Assembly: GCA_942159475.1 (NCBI GenBank)
Contig: OW804096.1
Coordinates: forward strand, 43,275,744-43,339,743
Direction: 5' to 3'
Length of the DNA: 64,000 nucleotides
Source of the DNA: Sthenelais limicola
Taxonomy: Eukaryota; Annelida; Polychaeta; Phyllodocida; Sigalionidae
Shown: positions 1 to 11,105 of the stretch, one piece after another
Numbering within the stretch: the stretch's first letter is position 1
Layout of the letters: every line of letters starts with the position of its first letter
Program-made: the position numbers and the translations under genes
The notes under the pieces: model-generated
Told to the model about the DNA's origin: nothing
What the model saw: only the letters and a program-made list of their open reading frames with translations
Database searches by the model: none

Positions 1-37
1 CAAATATACTGATATTCAAGTGCCATGGTCTACTTAC

Positions 38-1443
38 TTGGGGATTGGTACAAAGAGAGTTGTTCCATCTTGCTGGGGATTTAAATTCATGCCACTCTCC
101 ATAATTGCAATTTTAACCTGTTTCACATACTGTAAATAAATGGTAAGGAATTATTATATTGTTATGATATAATGATTATGATTGTGTAAGATGATGTAAT
201 TTTGAACTGAAAACATTGAGACTAATAAGCCTACATTAGTATTTCCATCGACGAGATGTACATGTACATGCCAGGGTAATTTGACATTGTACAATATTCT
301 GCTGCTGGTAAAGCTTTTATTCACAGGTTGCATTTTGCCACAAATTTAGATTAGGTCGTAACGCATTGTCCCATGGTAATCTACTCTACTAATGAAAATG
401 CCAAAACATAACAAGTGTTCACCTGAGGACAAGTAGCAAGGTTAATCACTATGAGCTGCGGATTTTTCTGAGCAATCTGTCCTAGTTGAATCAAAGGGAA
501 TTTGCCATCAGGAGTCTCAACGGCCAGTTGATCTAACGCACCTGTTCGGGCATTGAGAAAGAGATAATTAAATTTTAAATTAAAGTGAAGAGGTCGAATA
601 TAACTATTCAAAACGTCACATCTCGCTGGGAGTGAATATTTCATAACTTATATTCTGAACCCAACGTTTTAGTCTTGAAATTTATGACCCTACAATTTGA
701 TGTGATGGGATAATGAATCCTAAATAATTGTTTATGAACTTTATAATTCACATATCTCCCTGTAAGAATCTAGTTGAAAGGAGAAACATGGAAACAGCCA
801 GATAGAGGATTTCCAACTTACCTACTCTTGTATGAACTGTCAATTGTGTTACATACTCCTCCTTTAATTTTTCCACTACAGTGTCTAGTTGTTGATTGAA
901 TTTACTGAAATTGATTACTTCATTTAGCTCTCCATCGGTCAAAGAAATCTTTGGTTTGGCACCTTTTCCTTTGCCTCCTGTCGAATGAAAATAAAGACGA
1001 AATGTATTATTTTAGGCCTTAAATGAGATGGACAACTGCATGGTATACATGTAGGACACACAAGCCATTATAATGTAGTGAGCCATAGGCCTACTTATCG
1101 AATCAGCATACCAATAAATTTGTACGGTATGGTACACCAGGGCTATACATACAAGCTCTGGGTACACTAATAACTTACCTTTATCCTTTTTTTCTTTCTT
1201 TGTTTTTTTGGCGTATGATCTTGTAGGACAATATGAGGAAACTAATGGTACCTTCTTTCTGGAAGCCTCAGAAATCAAACAACTATATGGTCGCTGAAAG
1301 TTTGATGATATGTTTGCTCTAAACGGACAATAGATTGGTCTAAGAGGAATACTCCTAACTTGACAAGAAATAGCTGATGAGAGACGAATGGGATGACTTC
1401 TGAATGTCGTTATTATTCTAGTTAGAGACATCATGCAGTTCAT
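38..1443 (-). CDS. MRRF: Mitochondrial ribosome-recycling factor, N-terminal four exons (3' end off window)
   Basis: MRRF splits post-termination mitoribosomes together with mtEF-G2. Coding exons on the minus strand: 1443-1179, 977-822, 541-423 and 117-38. All have GT-AG borders and compatible phases. The start ATG at 1443 lies six bases after a good acceptor (a pyrimidine run then cag), so a 5' UTR intron is likely. A 5' UTR exon probably ends at 2200. Residues 1 to about 75 are rich in Arg and Ser with few acids, as in a mitochondrial presequence, and are followed by a Lys-rich linker (KKTKKEKKDKG). Family-specific matches are ALDQLAVETPDGKFPL, NPQLIVINLATCP and ESGMNLNP, which align with the RRF head and the start of its helical domain. 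The last exon visible ends at a gtaagt donor, so the C-terminal helices lie left of base 1. The ortholog call is firm. The exact start is inferred from the splice site and the presequence. Confidence 0.9.
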
Positions 1444-2543
1444 TTAATTCTGAAAAAGAAATAAAACAAAGCCGGAATCAGTACAGTAATAGGCCTGCCA
1501 TTATCTTGTGTGACAATATGCACTACAACAGGTGAAAATACGGTATAATATTCAGCCAATCAGGTTAATTTTTAAAAGCTTGACTAAACAGCAGTATGTC
1601 TACCGTATAGCTAGGCTACCCTACATATGGGTAAGATTTTCAGAAAATGTACAATTGGCCTTCACCAATACTCTCAAATAACCCCCATTTCAGGCGAAAA
1701 TAAAGTTAAAAATACAGTTTAAGCTAACCAAACAGATTGCTAGAATGAATGCAATGCCGAACATACTCAAATTTACCTAGTATTGACCAAATTTCAGCTT
1801 AATTTAGCAGAAATTGACTAAATGTGTACAGCTGCCAATTGTACATTTTCTGCAAATCTGACCCATATAGGCTAATTATAGCTATCATAGACAGGAGATA
1901 TCGTATACGGTACCTCCTTGATAATTAAATAAAGGCTTCTTGAAGTTATGCCTTATAAGTTATAGGAATATTCTTATTATATTATGCCTATGAATTATAA
2001 TAAATAATCCCTTAGGCTTAGGGTTATGGGATAATTAATTAAAATGAATAGTCCATGTATAATATGCTATTCTTAAACCAGTATTGCCATACAAAATAAG
2101 TTGCTTAAGCAGAATATATTCGTACATCATTCCTACACTTCTACACTGTAACACATACTCACAAAGAAGAAAACTACTATTATAGCTAGTGCATCATACC
2201 TCCTCTTCTGCCTCCCAGAGTAACCTCACGAGTCCTTCAACAGTTCGACATATGCAAGGTGGCGCTACTGAATTGCATTTAAAGAGGTTGAAATACCCTG
2301 CGTTGTTTTCTTATCGATGTTTATTTGATTAAAAAAAAATATGAAGATATGCTACTGATATGTTTCACATTCTGAGTTATTCTTATCAGGAAATAATGAG
2401 AGATAAATTATATCCACTTGACTTTCCATGCGACACACCCCATCCTGTATCTGAACATAATTGCGACACCGATATAAGTACGCCTTACTCAGGTAAAAGT
2501 TTTTCATTGCTTATTTCCAAGAAGCGTGCACACAAAGATCAGG
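1444..2543. promoter_or_regulatory. Shared upstream region of divergent MRRF and TRMT112
   Basis: About 1.1 kb lies between the MRRF ATG (minus) and the TRMT112 ATG (plus). It contains a probable MRRF 5' UTR exon on the minus strand, roughly 2280-2200, with a gtatga donor. The two transcription starts must therefore fall between about 2280 and 2543. I see no clear TATA box. Two upstream ATGs near 2350-2360 open a short frame (2360-2587) that overlaps the TRMT112 start. I treat that frame as a shadow of the 5' UTR and exon 1. The sequence from about 1450 to 2190 looks like MRRF 5' intron. Confidence 0.5.
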
Positions 2544-5500
2544 ATGAAACTCATAATCCACAATATGCTATCTTCGAACATGATTAAGGGTGTTGCGAAG
2601 GGCTACCCTCTTCTGATCAATGTAAGTGGAACTGGATTCTCCATATACTATTTTACCTCTATTATCGCTCGGGTCGCATGGCACTGGCGGTGATAACTGT
2701 AAACGGGTTCATGTGATGGGTTGCAGCTATAAGCCGCATTTTACAAAAAACCTGCATTTTACATGAAAACCCCGCATTTTACACGAAAAACCCGCATTTT
2801 ACACTTTTGTGTATTCTATCTTGTGGGGGTGGGGGATATTTTTTTCCATGTTTTCATTTTACACTTGGGTTGTGTATTCTATTTTACCTCTTCTAGTTGG
2901 ACAAGCCACAAGGTTAGTGTTGGGGGGGGGGGGGTCTGGGGTTTGTAGGCCTAGCCTATCTACACTGTTGTAGTTAGTGGACTCCAGTATTGCTATTTAG
3001 GTGTTAACGCTCGCCGGGGTGACAGTCCCCTCTAGGCGGGGAAAGGTGTAAAAACTTTTGGCCATAGAGACCCGGCAGTTTTTGGCCATACAGGTTTTTG
3101 TCCATTCAGTCCCGACACCCCATTGGTTACTAGATGTAGAGGTAAAACATTAAGAATAATGTCATTGCATTGACAGATATTAACTTTTTTTCTCAGTAGG
3201 CTGTTAAAAACTTGAATGTGTATTCTATTAAGTTATAAAGACAGTGTATATTGAGTCGACAGACTACTCTATATTAAATATAGGGGAGCGTAAAGAGGGT
3301 AGCAATAGAATACACAACCCAAATGAAAACATGAAAAAAAAAAATTCTCCTGACACGCCCCCCCCCCCTCCACACACACACTCCCTCCGCCCCCCCCCCC
3401 TGCCCCCAACATGATAAAATACACAGAGTGTGAAATGTGGGGGTTTTCGTGTAAAATGTGGGTTTTGTGTAAAATGCGGCTTATAGTGCAACCGCATGGG
3501 GTTGGTTCATGGACGGTAGAGCCCCGGCCATCAAATGTGACTTATCACTAACCAATACGAAATCTAACCTTAACCCTAAACCTAACCTTAAATTGGTGTC
3601 CCTAAGCCAGTAACGGGGGTATTGCGGACTGTCCCGAGTAGAAATAGCGAGAAATAAGACTAATAAAAGTAATTACTTGACTAGTAAACACAAACCGGGT
3701 CCCCACTAAGCCCCGCCAAGACCGGGGCCCTACCATCCAAGCCGGGGGCCATAACGTCCAAGGCCGGGGCACTAACGTCAGGGCTCATGCCCCTCCGCTG
3801 CGGGCCCTACCGTCCCCGGGCCCCAACGTCCCGACCCCTTCTAAAAATGAAATTGAATCATTCATGACGTTAACCCTAAATTACTACTCCAGTCTCCAGA
3901 TGTAAAATTAAACTTAGTACGATACCGGTCGCCCTTACAAGCTACAGGTAGACCTAATTATAGGATAGATTTGTAACCTCCAACGACAACCTACTCTTGT
4001 TATTGTATTGAATGGTACACAGAAATGGCTGCACAGCCTCAGTGATACAGAGTGGGGTCGACTTCAAGCCAGGCAGTGCCAACCATTCTCACCAACCAAA
4101 GCCAGGTGTTGCAGTCGGTAGGAAGTTAACAGCTCTAGCTAAAGAGACAGCTCAGTCCAAAATGCTGACCCCATCCCCCTCCATCGTCCATGACCTCATG
4201 TCCCAACAAGACCCGTCCCTCCCCCCTGCCAGCAGGCCTGATCCAGATCTCCTCATCCGTCGCCTAGATCGACTTCATCAGGGCATCAGACCAGAGGAAC
4301 CCAAAACCCTCAACTTCGACCTGAAGGAAGAGTTCATCCCTGCTGACTTCCTTCAGAAGGATGTCCAGTGTGGCACAGAACGACATCTAGTGTTCATCAC
4401 CCCGAAACAAACTATATACCTCCAGAAAGCAAAAACCTGGTATGTCGATGCCACATTTAAAGTGGTAAAGGCCCCATTTGTACAAATGTTTTCTGTTCAT
4501 GCCTTTCTCAAGGCAGAGAATGGGGACATGAAACAGGTCCCCCTAGCTTTCTGTCTTATGTCCCGTCGCCAAAAATCTGACTACCGAAAAGTGTTGAAAG
4601 CCATAAAAAAACTCATGCATTATCCTAAAGTGGAGAAGATAGTGACAGACTTTGAGAGGGCAATCTGGAGTGGGATTAGATCGGTGTTTCCCAATGTGAT
4701 GGTTAGTGGCTGCCTTTTCCATTGGGCACAGGCTGTCATGAGAAAGGTTGGGGATCTGGGGTTACTGCCCGTTTTCTACCAAAAGGGGGATGCCTTCAGA
4801 TTCATAAAGACTGTTTTGGCTCTGCCATATCTACCAGAAGAACACATCATACCAGCCTTCCAGCAGCTAAGACTACGGACCCCAAACATCATGCAGCCTC
4901 TGATGGAGTATGTCGACCAACAGTGGATCAACAAGTGGGGACCATCAACCTGGTGCCAATATGGATGTGCTATACGAACAAACAATGATTGTGAAGGATG
5001 GCACAACCGTCTGAACCGTCTGGCAGTTAAGGGCAACCTACACCTCTATCGCCTCATAGAACTCCTTCATCTCGAGGCCAGTGATGTACCATTGCAGGCA
5101 AAGTTAGTGTCTGAAAATAAATTGAAAAGGAGGGGGAGGAAATCTGACAGCCAACATCGTATCTTTGAACTCTGGGCCTTGTACGATGATAAACAGATCA
5201 CCACCTATCAACTATTGGTATCAATTAGCCAAATATAATTAGCATTATATGACGATCATGATGATATGAATTGTACATTTGTATGTGATAAGATTTGTTC
5301 AACGTTTTACTTGTGATGTGATATGAACATGTTATATGTTTAAGAAAACTTAATAAAATAGGACATAGGTTGGCAAGCCTCCCTAAATGTCTGTGATATA
5401 TATACATGTGCTTATTGATTATTAGATAATTTAGCCATGAATCGTCAACGGGTAGGAACATAATAATTATATTTAATTCAATCCAACTTCCAAGTTTATG

Positions 5501-7538
5501 GTAATACCAAGGGTTCTGTCATAAGTCCCTCTGCCCCGACGATATGTAGACACCCAAACTGACGAATATAAGACATAAAATCCAGCTCTCCCAGCCGCCA
5601 CCATGACCCAGTACATTAATGATATTATTTTACTAGATATAGAATAGAATAGAGAAATCTTTTATTCATCAAGGGTTTTACAATTATTGTGACGAATAGG
5701 TTGACAGGCCTTTGGGTACCGTATAGGATTTATACCCTGATCTTCCCAAAATCTGACTGTCGTCCTCTCCCTGTCTAGCTGTCTTTAACCTAAATAAATG
5801 TAATTCTGGCTCATCACAGCTTGTTGAGTCATGGATTAGAAGAGAAACAAATAGGTTTCCTATTTGCAAATTGTTTAATTTGCCCCCGGCATACCAGCAA
5901 TAAAAACTATAACATTGATCATCATTTCTTTGAATCTCCCCCTGTATGGTGGCTGTTTTCAAGGCTATTCCAGGCCTTAAATTTATTTATTTTCTCAACT
6001 TCAAGGTTTTCAATGTCCCGCACAGATCCTGCAGTATAAGCTACTGCACCTCTTTCCCTTCTCCCTCCCTACCCCCTCTCTCTCTTCCCTCTCCTACCAC
6101 CATGGATCTTGTCGTACCCTGTAATTGTTTGTGTCCTAGGTATATATAATAATACTAATTGAAAGTGCATTTATATCATCAACTATAATCGAATTATTCC
6201 ATAACCTATTTACATCTCTCACAGAATCTCTGAACACTTCAAGGCAGTAACACAGGACTCCCCTATACCCCGACACACCTTTAATTATGTAGGCTATCAT
6301 ATACCATTTCATATACATGTCTAGAAAAGTATACCTACCGCAACAACGTTTCCAGCTACTAGCATGTACTAGGCCTAAACTAAACGTTAAGATGACAGGA
6401 GATAGGCCCTATTTAGATTTTAGGATTAGGATTCCACCTTTAATTACACCATTTTACGCTAGCCGTTTCATATCCATATTGCCACATAGCACCCACACCT
6501 AAAGGTGTAATAGACCGTTGACATACCGACTGGGAATGTCACATATCACCCACACCTAGCGTCGGGTGTAAAGGTGTAATACCCCGACGCAACACCTCCA
6601 TGTTGACCGGAGGTGGCAGAGCGAAAGCAGTCAGTAGTCACACAGAAAAGCCGGGGGCCGTTTTCACGGGGCCGTTTTGGCGTGGGGCCGTTTTGACTGG
6701 CATTCGACAAGATAATAGTATTGTCATGATATTGTCATTAATTTCCCTCCCTAAGGCAGTCTATAATTATTTAAGTTGGCCTAAACTAGTGTACGGTAAC
6801 TAAAGTTCCAGTAGACTTACATTATATTCACAGACGTTTTTCACTACTTTTTCCAGGCAAGCAAAATAGAAGTAAAGGAGGTCGACTTCAATTCGACATT
6901 TGTTGCACGGATGATTGGGAGATTAGAATGGCCAGTTCTCTGTCAAGCCGCTGAAAGCGTAAGGATACTGTCACCATATATGTTACAGTATTCATTTTAT
7001 GATTGAAGAATTTATCTTCTTTGTTATGCTCTATCTTTGTATTTAAATATTGATTTATTTCCATATTTATCTTTAGGCCTACCGTTATTACTCCTTATTC
7101 TGATACATACCGTCCTTGATTTCTGTTCTAGATCGGTCACAGAAATGATCTACCTGACGAACTTATTCCAGACTACGATTCTGACGAAGACTTCTTGAAG
7201 AAGGTCCACCGTGTTCTCCTCGAGGTGATTATTCTAATCGCTTTTTGTTCTAATTTGTTTCCCCAGTCTTCATGGACATTCAAGGGGTCGAACTTGGTGT
7301 GATGTAACCTTTTTTTTTTTCAAATAAAAATCTGACTTTAATCTGTGTTAAACACCGAGTTTCAGATCAAAGTTCACAAGCTATCGATGAACGTATTGTT
7401 ACCACTAATATCAACTTTGTTTAATATCCTTTTCAGGTGGAAGTTGAAGAAGGAGAGCTCATTTGTCCAGAGACTGGCCGAAAATTCCCAATTACGAGAG
7501 GTGTTCCAAACATGCTGCTTAATGAAGACGAAGTCTAA
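2544..7538 (+). CDS. TRMT112: TRMT112, activator subunit of methyltransferases (4 coding exons)
   Basis: TRMT112 is the small zinc-binding partner that stabilises several S-adenosylmethionine methyltransferases: ALKBH8 and TRMT11 (tRNA), BUD23 (18S rRNA), METTL5, and HEMK2 (release factor). Coding exons: 2544-2621, 6857-6958, 7132-7224 and 7437-7538, giving 124 residues against 125 in human. Every exon is a multiple of three and all introns are phase 0. The N-terminus [12 protein letters not shown] and the KGYPL segment match the family start. Further matches are [47 protein letters not shown] and the tail [13 protein letters not shown]. Exon 1 is the same length (26 codons) as the human exon as I recall it, and lies 4.2 kb from exon 2 because transposons fill intron 1. 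The start is fixed by homology. It sits in another frame inside a longer upstream ORF (2360-2587) that is not real. Confidence 0.92.
2724..3490. mobile_element. Fold-back element with repeated GCATTTTACA arms
   Basis: The left arm (about 2724-2890) and right arm (about 3290-3490) are inverted copies. The outer ends share CTATAAGCCGCATTTTACA, and inside each arm a unit of about 20 bp with core GCATTTTACA(C)GAAAAACC repeats three to four times. Both arms then continue with GTGTATTCTAT and CATGTTTTCATTT. Homopolymer G and C runs occur in the arms. The centre (about 2890-3290) is unrelated single-copy-looking DNA with no ORF. This looks like a non-autonomous fold-back or MITE-type DNA element in TRMT112 intron 1. 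I could not settle a target-site duplication. Superfamily unknown. Confidence 0.6.
3640..3845. repeat. Degenerate GC-rich minisatellite, unit about 20-22 bp
   Basis: A sharp GC-rich island inside AT-rich intron 1 of TRMT112. It is made of imperfect units resembling GCCGGGGCCCTAACGTCCAA. The same kind of unit, in the opposite orientation, recurs in CDC73 intron 1 near 19881-19970, and a looser form (GGGGCCGTTTT) at 6645-6705. Just upstream (3560-3600) is a short run of CCTAA/CCTTAA-like words that resembles, but is not, a telomeric array. Confidence 0.5.
4012..5238 (+). CDS. MULE-type DDE transposase, apparently intact core, in TRMT112 intron
   Basis: A 408-residue open frame without introns. 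It contains the MULE transposase core: first Asp in the YVDATF motif (D146), second Asp in VTDFERAI (D213), a CxxH pair in GCLFHWAQ (C234, H237), and the likely catalytic Glu in [13 protein letters not shown] (E328). The N-terminal segment, with a Cys near residue 7 and an HSH motif near 25-27, looks like the end of a FLYWCH-type zinc finger. A TGA directly precedes the ATG, but an acceptor-like sequence (tacacag) ends at 4020, so the true N-terminus may come from an upstream exon that is missing or unseen. Same strand as the host gene and wholly intronic. MULE transposases cut and paste DNA between terminal inverted repeats. I did not find clear TIRs around it. A captured or domesticated copy cannot be excluded. 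Confidence 0.8.
   Translation: MVHRNGCTASVIQSGVDFKPGSANHSHQPKPGVAVGRKLTALAKETAQSKMLTPSPSIVHDLMSQQDPSLPPASRPDPDLLIRRLDRLHQGIRPEEPKTLNFDLKEEFIPADFLQKDVQCGTERHLVFITPKQTIYLQKAKTWYVDATFKVVKAPFVQMFSVHAFLKAENGDMKQVPLAFCLMSRRQKSDYRKVLKAIKKLMHYPKVEKIVTDFERAIWSGIRSVFPNVMVSGCLFHWAQAVMRKVGDLGLLPVFYQKGDAFRFIKTVLALPYLPEEHIIPAFQQLRLRTPNIMQPLMEYVDQQWINKWGPSTWCQYGCAIRTNNDCEGWHNRLNRLAVKGNLHLYRLIELLHLEASDVPLQAKLVSENKLKRRGRKSDSQHRIFELWALYDDKQITTYQLLVSISQI
5239..6856. other. Rest of TRMT112 intron 1, repeat-rich, no gene seen
   Basis: AT-rich intronic DNA. Two short frames (5684-5962 minus, 5821-6039 plus) overlap each other and match no family I know. At 6490-6590 the word CACCCACACCT and GGTGTAAAGGTGTAAT recur as small direct and inverted copies. 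At 6645-6705 there is a GGGGCCGTTTT triplication. Nothing here supports a gene. Confidence 0.5.
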
Positions 7539-8507
7539 TTAAAGATGCTATCATTCTAGTATTAAGCGGGTGTAGGTTATTTTATGTACCGTTGGACGGG
7601 AGGTTTATCAAGGGAAAGACAGATTCATTACCCCATTACATTCTCCATACTGCATGCCTCTAGGGTGGGGGCTCTCACTTTCATTCATTCACTTAAGTTT
7701 TAATCATGTTATCATTACTGCCCATGCTATCGTCATTCTCCGCTTGAATGTAATTCAGCAATGATCTGAAGTTATGACGGACCAAACTGATGGTGCACAT
7801 CTTTAGCATTGTGAAATTGTGATCGCTTAACTTTGTATCGAGAACTATCTTTGCACGACTAAGTACCTTCTTCAGGGATCCACATATCCTGTTAATATTG
7901 TTAGGCCCGCCAAACAAAACATTGTCACATTAAATTCCTGAACATGTTGAATCATGCTGTCCCTGTTAGTCATGTCGTTTCTATGATTCGTAATGTCAAT
8001 CCAAATCCATTTTTCATAAACCCTACCTTTGTGCACTAATATGTATTATATCGTGGAATTAAAACTCGTGAAACGTTTGATCTTCGTTTAATTTTTACTT
8101 GTGGGGAAGCTTACAGTAGGGTCTCCGCGTTTTTTGTCTGAAGAAATTCCAGGCCCATCATTTTTCATAACCCTAATGTCGGGACCAGGGGGTTGTAGTT
8201 ATTTTCGGGAAGCGAATAAACGTCTTACTTCTGTCAACTGACATACACAAGAAACAAGTATATCCATTCAAGTATCTTTGGCGCTCTGTTTCACTGCTTT
8301 CTCTTCAAGGAATTTCTTTCATGTTTGGTAAATGGCTAGAGAAAACCGTTGGTGGTTGAAAAGTACCATTAAAACTTTTATATTTTTTTTTATTGAAGTG
8401 AGTTATATCAAAAGGCGGTAAAGTACCTTTGTGGCATTGATCTTTGATTGTTAGCTCTGCCTGCGCGAGGGTGACTAGTAGTGGCCAGTGGCTAGTGGTT
8501 TGCTGAC
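7539..8507. other. TRMT112 3' flank, no gene seen
   Basis: Begins with the TRMT112 3' UTR; an ATTAAA poly(A)-like signal follows the stop almost at once (7540), and no better-placed signal is obvious. The remainder is AT-rich with small unsupported frames on both strands. No RNA gene or known repeat was recognised. Confidence 0.4.
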
Positions 8508-8510
8508 TTA

Positions 8511-11085
8511 GGGACTGTTCATAATTAACCACTAGGGGGGGGGGAGAGGAGAATTCATGAAAAATTCTTGCGCAAAATTGTATGACCCCCCTTAAAGTCT
8601 TGCGCAAAAATGCTTGACCCCCCCTTCGAAGTTTGTGCAAAATTGCATGATCCCCACTTTAAACCATCCTTTTTTAATACTGATCCACATGTTTAAAATT
8701 GATGACAAAGGAACAACCAGGGATTAATATTATGCTTAGTGATTGCCTTAGAGAACAATCACTTGAGTGGGGAGAGCTAATCCATCGGAAATATGAAGAA
8801 ACTGGAGATTTTGACTTCCAGATGTGGACAGATAAACATAACATAGGTTGTCAGATGACAACAGCATTGTCTAAAGAGGGCTGCGTTACAAGAGGCATAC
8901 TGGCAGTTATTTCATTGGGGCAGTGAGGCCCGCAGGTCCATGCCTATTTCCCTCACATGAAGGCAGCAGCCAGCACCAAACCTCCAGAATGTGCAAAAGC
9001 AGGAAAGAACAGCTTGAAGGAAGTTGACCATGTGGAGGTGCTACAATGTGATAAAAAAATTTGGGGATCCACACCGCCACTGAGGATGAGACAGATGACT
9101 TCTAGCTAGGCCTGGTACCCCAGCAAGAAAAAAAACATCGCAGGAAAAAACATCGCAGAAATAGGTTTGCAAGAGAAAGCCTGCTCAGAAAAAATGATTC
9201 TCTGAAAACATTGCTGAATTAAAAAAATTTTGCACCCAGAAAAAATGCTTGCAAACTTTGGGAGGGGTTTTCAAGGCTCTTTCCCTCACAAAACTGCAAG
9301 CGGAATTATTCCCATCGTGAAATCTAAAATAGACAAATATACCTTTATATACCTTTATAAAGAATCTCTAATCACTAATTAATTCTTGTCAATCGTGGAA
9401 AGTTGTAACTTATATTTAATACCTGCAGGCCTTTGTAACGCCTAATGAGGGGCGATGTGTTGTCATCTTTTATCATTTATGTCATTGTCATGACAATGTT
9501 ATTTCTGGTCACTGAAACTTGTTGGTACATAATTTGAGATATCTGATGCCTAAATTTGAATTTTCAAGGTGAAATTCTGTTAATAAATTTTTCTCTAAGC
9601 AACAGAAGCTGATATTCTTGTACTAGCTTCAAACTAGTACAAGAAATATCCTCAGAACCAATATACTAAGATGTACAGCCTGCAATGTTTGCATTTCTGC
9701 TAGCAAAAGTGACTGTGATACATCACAGGATCCATATGACAGCAATATTTTTCTGGGCAACTCACAATAAAAATATTGCTATAATTATGTGTTGACATAC
9801 ATTCTATTTATGTCCTCTATTGAGGGACATGATTACTGCACCTTGTTTACCACTTAGGTCATGACTCAACCGGTGCTGGTAGGCCTCACTTCACTTCAAC
9901 ACCAGCCAGCACCCAACTTGGACTGATACCAGGGTTAGGTTAAGCAATGACTTCAAGCTTGACTTAGTTTGGTGGTTGGATTCTCCATCTGGAGAAGGTG
10001 TGACCGCCACAGATCACCTTTGAAACATGCACGACAGCTGCACAAGTGCTGAATCTGTCTCTTGGAGGGGCGATCACGGTCAAAGAAGCCAGGTTATCTT
10101 ACAATGAGATTAGCTTCTTTTCCGGCAGCCTGATTTCCATCTTTATAGTGTCAAAGAGGATACTGAGGAAGAGCACTGCTGGGCAGGGGATGAGCACTTG
10201 CACCACGAGATGCGAAAACCTAGCTAAACAAGTAGATGGATCAGGGCATTTTGTTTGAAGGCACAATCATCCATAGTCTCACCAACGATGATAAGGTCAT
10301 CTAAGTAATTGCTAATGCCACCAATCCCACATCTAGCAAGGCATCTCACCACAAAGTTACCTAGTAGGTTAAAATCGCTGAATTTCCCTCGCTAACCTGG
10401 TTTGCGATTTATTTTCTGGGTGGGGTCCCTGGTGCCAAATAAAAGGAAGGTCAAGGCAACAACCCAGCCTCATCAGGGAGGCTAGGATGCAAACAAGGCT
10501 GATAAAGTGTCCAAGTTTGTGCCAAAGCACATAGCAAACAGACTGGCTGAGAAACTCTGGGAAAAGGTTACTATCATTCTAGATGCCAATTGTGCTATAG
10601 GCTACAATTGATGGAAGGAACATGAAGATTAGGTTGATGGATGAATCAGGTATGGCCAGCCTGAGGACCACTTGTCACCTCAAGACCAACAGAGACCTGC
10701 AAAAGGCCAGAGAGAGTATGCTTCCAGACCACCACAAGTCAGATGCTTGCTGACTGCCTTAGAGAATGGTCTGCTTGTCCAAATACCAGAGAATTTTATG
10801 ATTGAAGTACAGGAATCTTCTTTCATGACCCAGATTTCAGCAAGGTTTACGCAAGTATAAATGGCACTGCCCTTCATAGTTGGTGCAAAAAAAGTGCCCC
10901 CTCCTTTAAGTCTGCGTAAAAAAAGGTGCCTCCTTGACCTTCAGAATCTGTGCAAAAAATGATGACCCCCCCTTCAGAGTCTGTGCAAAAACAGGTGACC
11001 CCCCCTTCAGAGTCTGTGCAAAAAAAGATGGCCCCCCCCTGAAAATTCTCCTCTCCCCCCCGAGAGGTTAAAAATGAACAGTCCC
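8511..11085. mobile_element. TIR element with TTA target duplication, PIF/Harbinger-like ends
   Basis: The ends are inverted copies of about 48 bp, beginning GGGACTGTTCAT, then TTAACC, then GGGGGGAGAGGAGAATT. A TTA trinucleotide flanks both sides (8508-8510 and 11086-11088). Three-base TTA duplications are typical of PIF/Harbinger transposons. Next to each end are subterminal repeats combining a purine or pyrimidine run (CCCCCCTT) with TTGCGCAAAA or TCTGTGCAAAAA (8560-8650 and 10880-11035), which may be transposase-binding sites. No Harbinger transposase was recognised. The interior includes a decayed reverse-transcriptase piece and a 75-codon frame at 8699-8926 of unknown nature. The superfamily call rests only on end sequence and duplication size. 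Confidence 0.6.
9880..10375 (-). pseudogene. Decayed reverse transcriptase with YLDD motif (DIRS/Ngaro-like)
   Basis: Read on the minus strand, 10375-10260 encodes GIGGISNYLDDLIIVGETMD, the RT catalytic YxDD block. It is followed by an ALIHLLV segment, an in-frame TAG, then LGFRISWCK. After a frame shift comes LFDTIKMEIRLPEKKL, matching the thumb-proximal FLGI-DT block of DIRS/Ngaro-type RTs. Further on, VICGGHTFSRW matches the conserved GG-TF-R motif of that lineage. Stops and shifts show that it is dead. It differs in sequence from the intact DIRS element at 37.7-42.3 kb, so it represents another family. It sits inside the TTA-flanked TIR element. Confidence 0.6.
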
Positions 11086-11105
11086 TTAGTGGAGTGGCCC
11101 ATGTT

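Noticed and set aside
2360..2587. 75-codon plus-strand ORF upstream of TRMT112
   Set aside because: It overlaps the true TRMT112 exon 1 in another frame and has no domain; treated as 5' UTR/uORF noise.
3560..3600. Telomere-like CCTAA words
   Set aside because: Only a few irregular units (CCTTAACCCTAAACCTAACCTT); too short and degenerate for an interstitial telomeric array.
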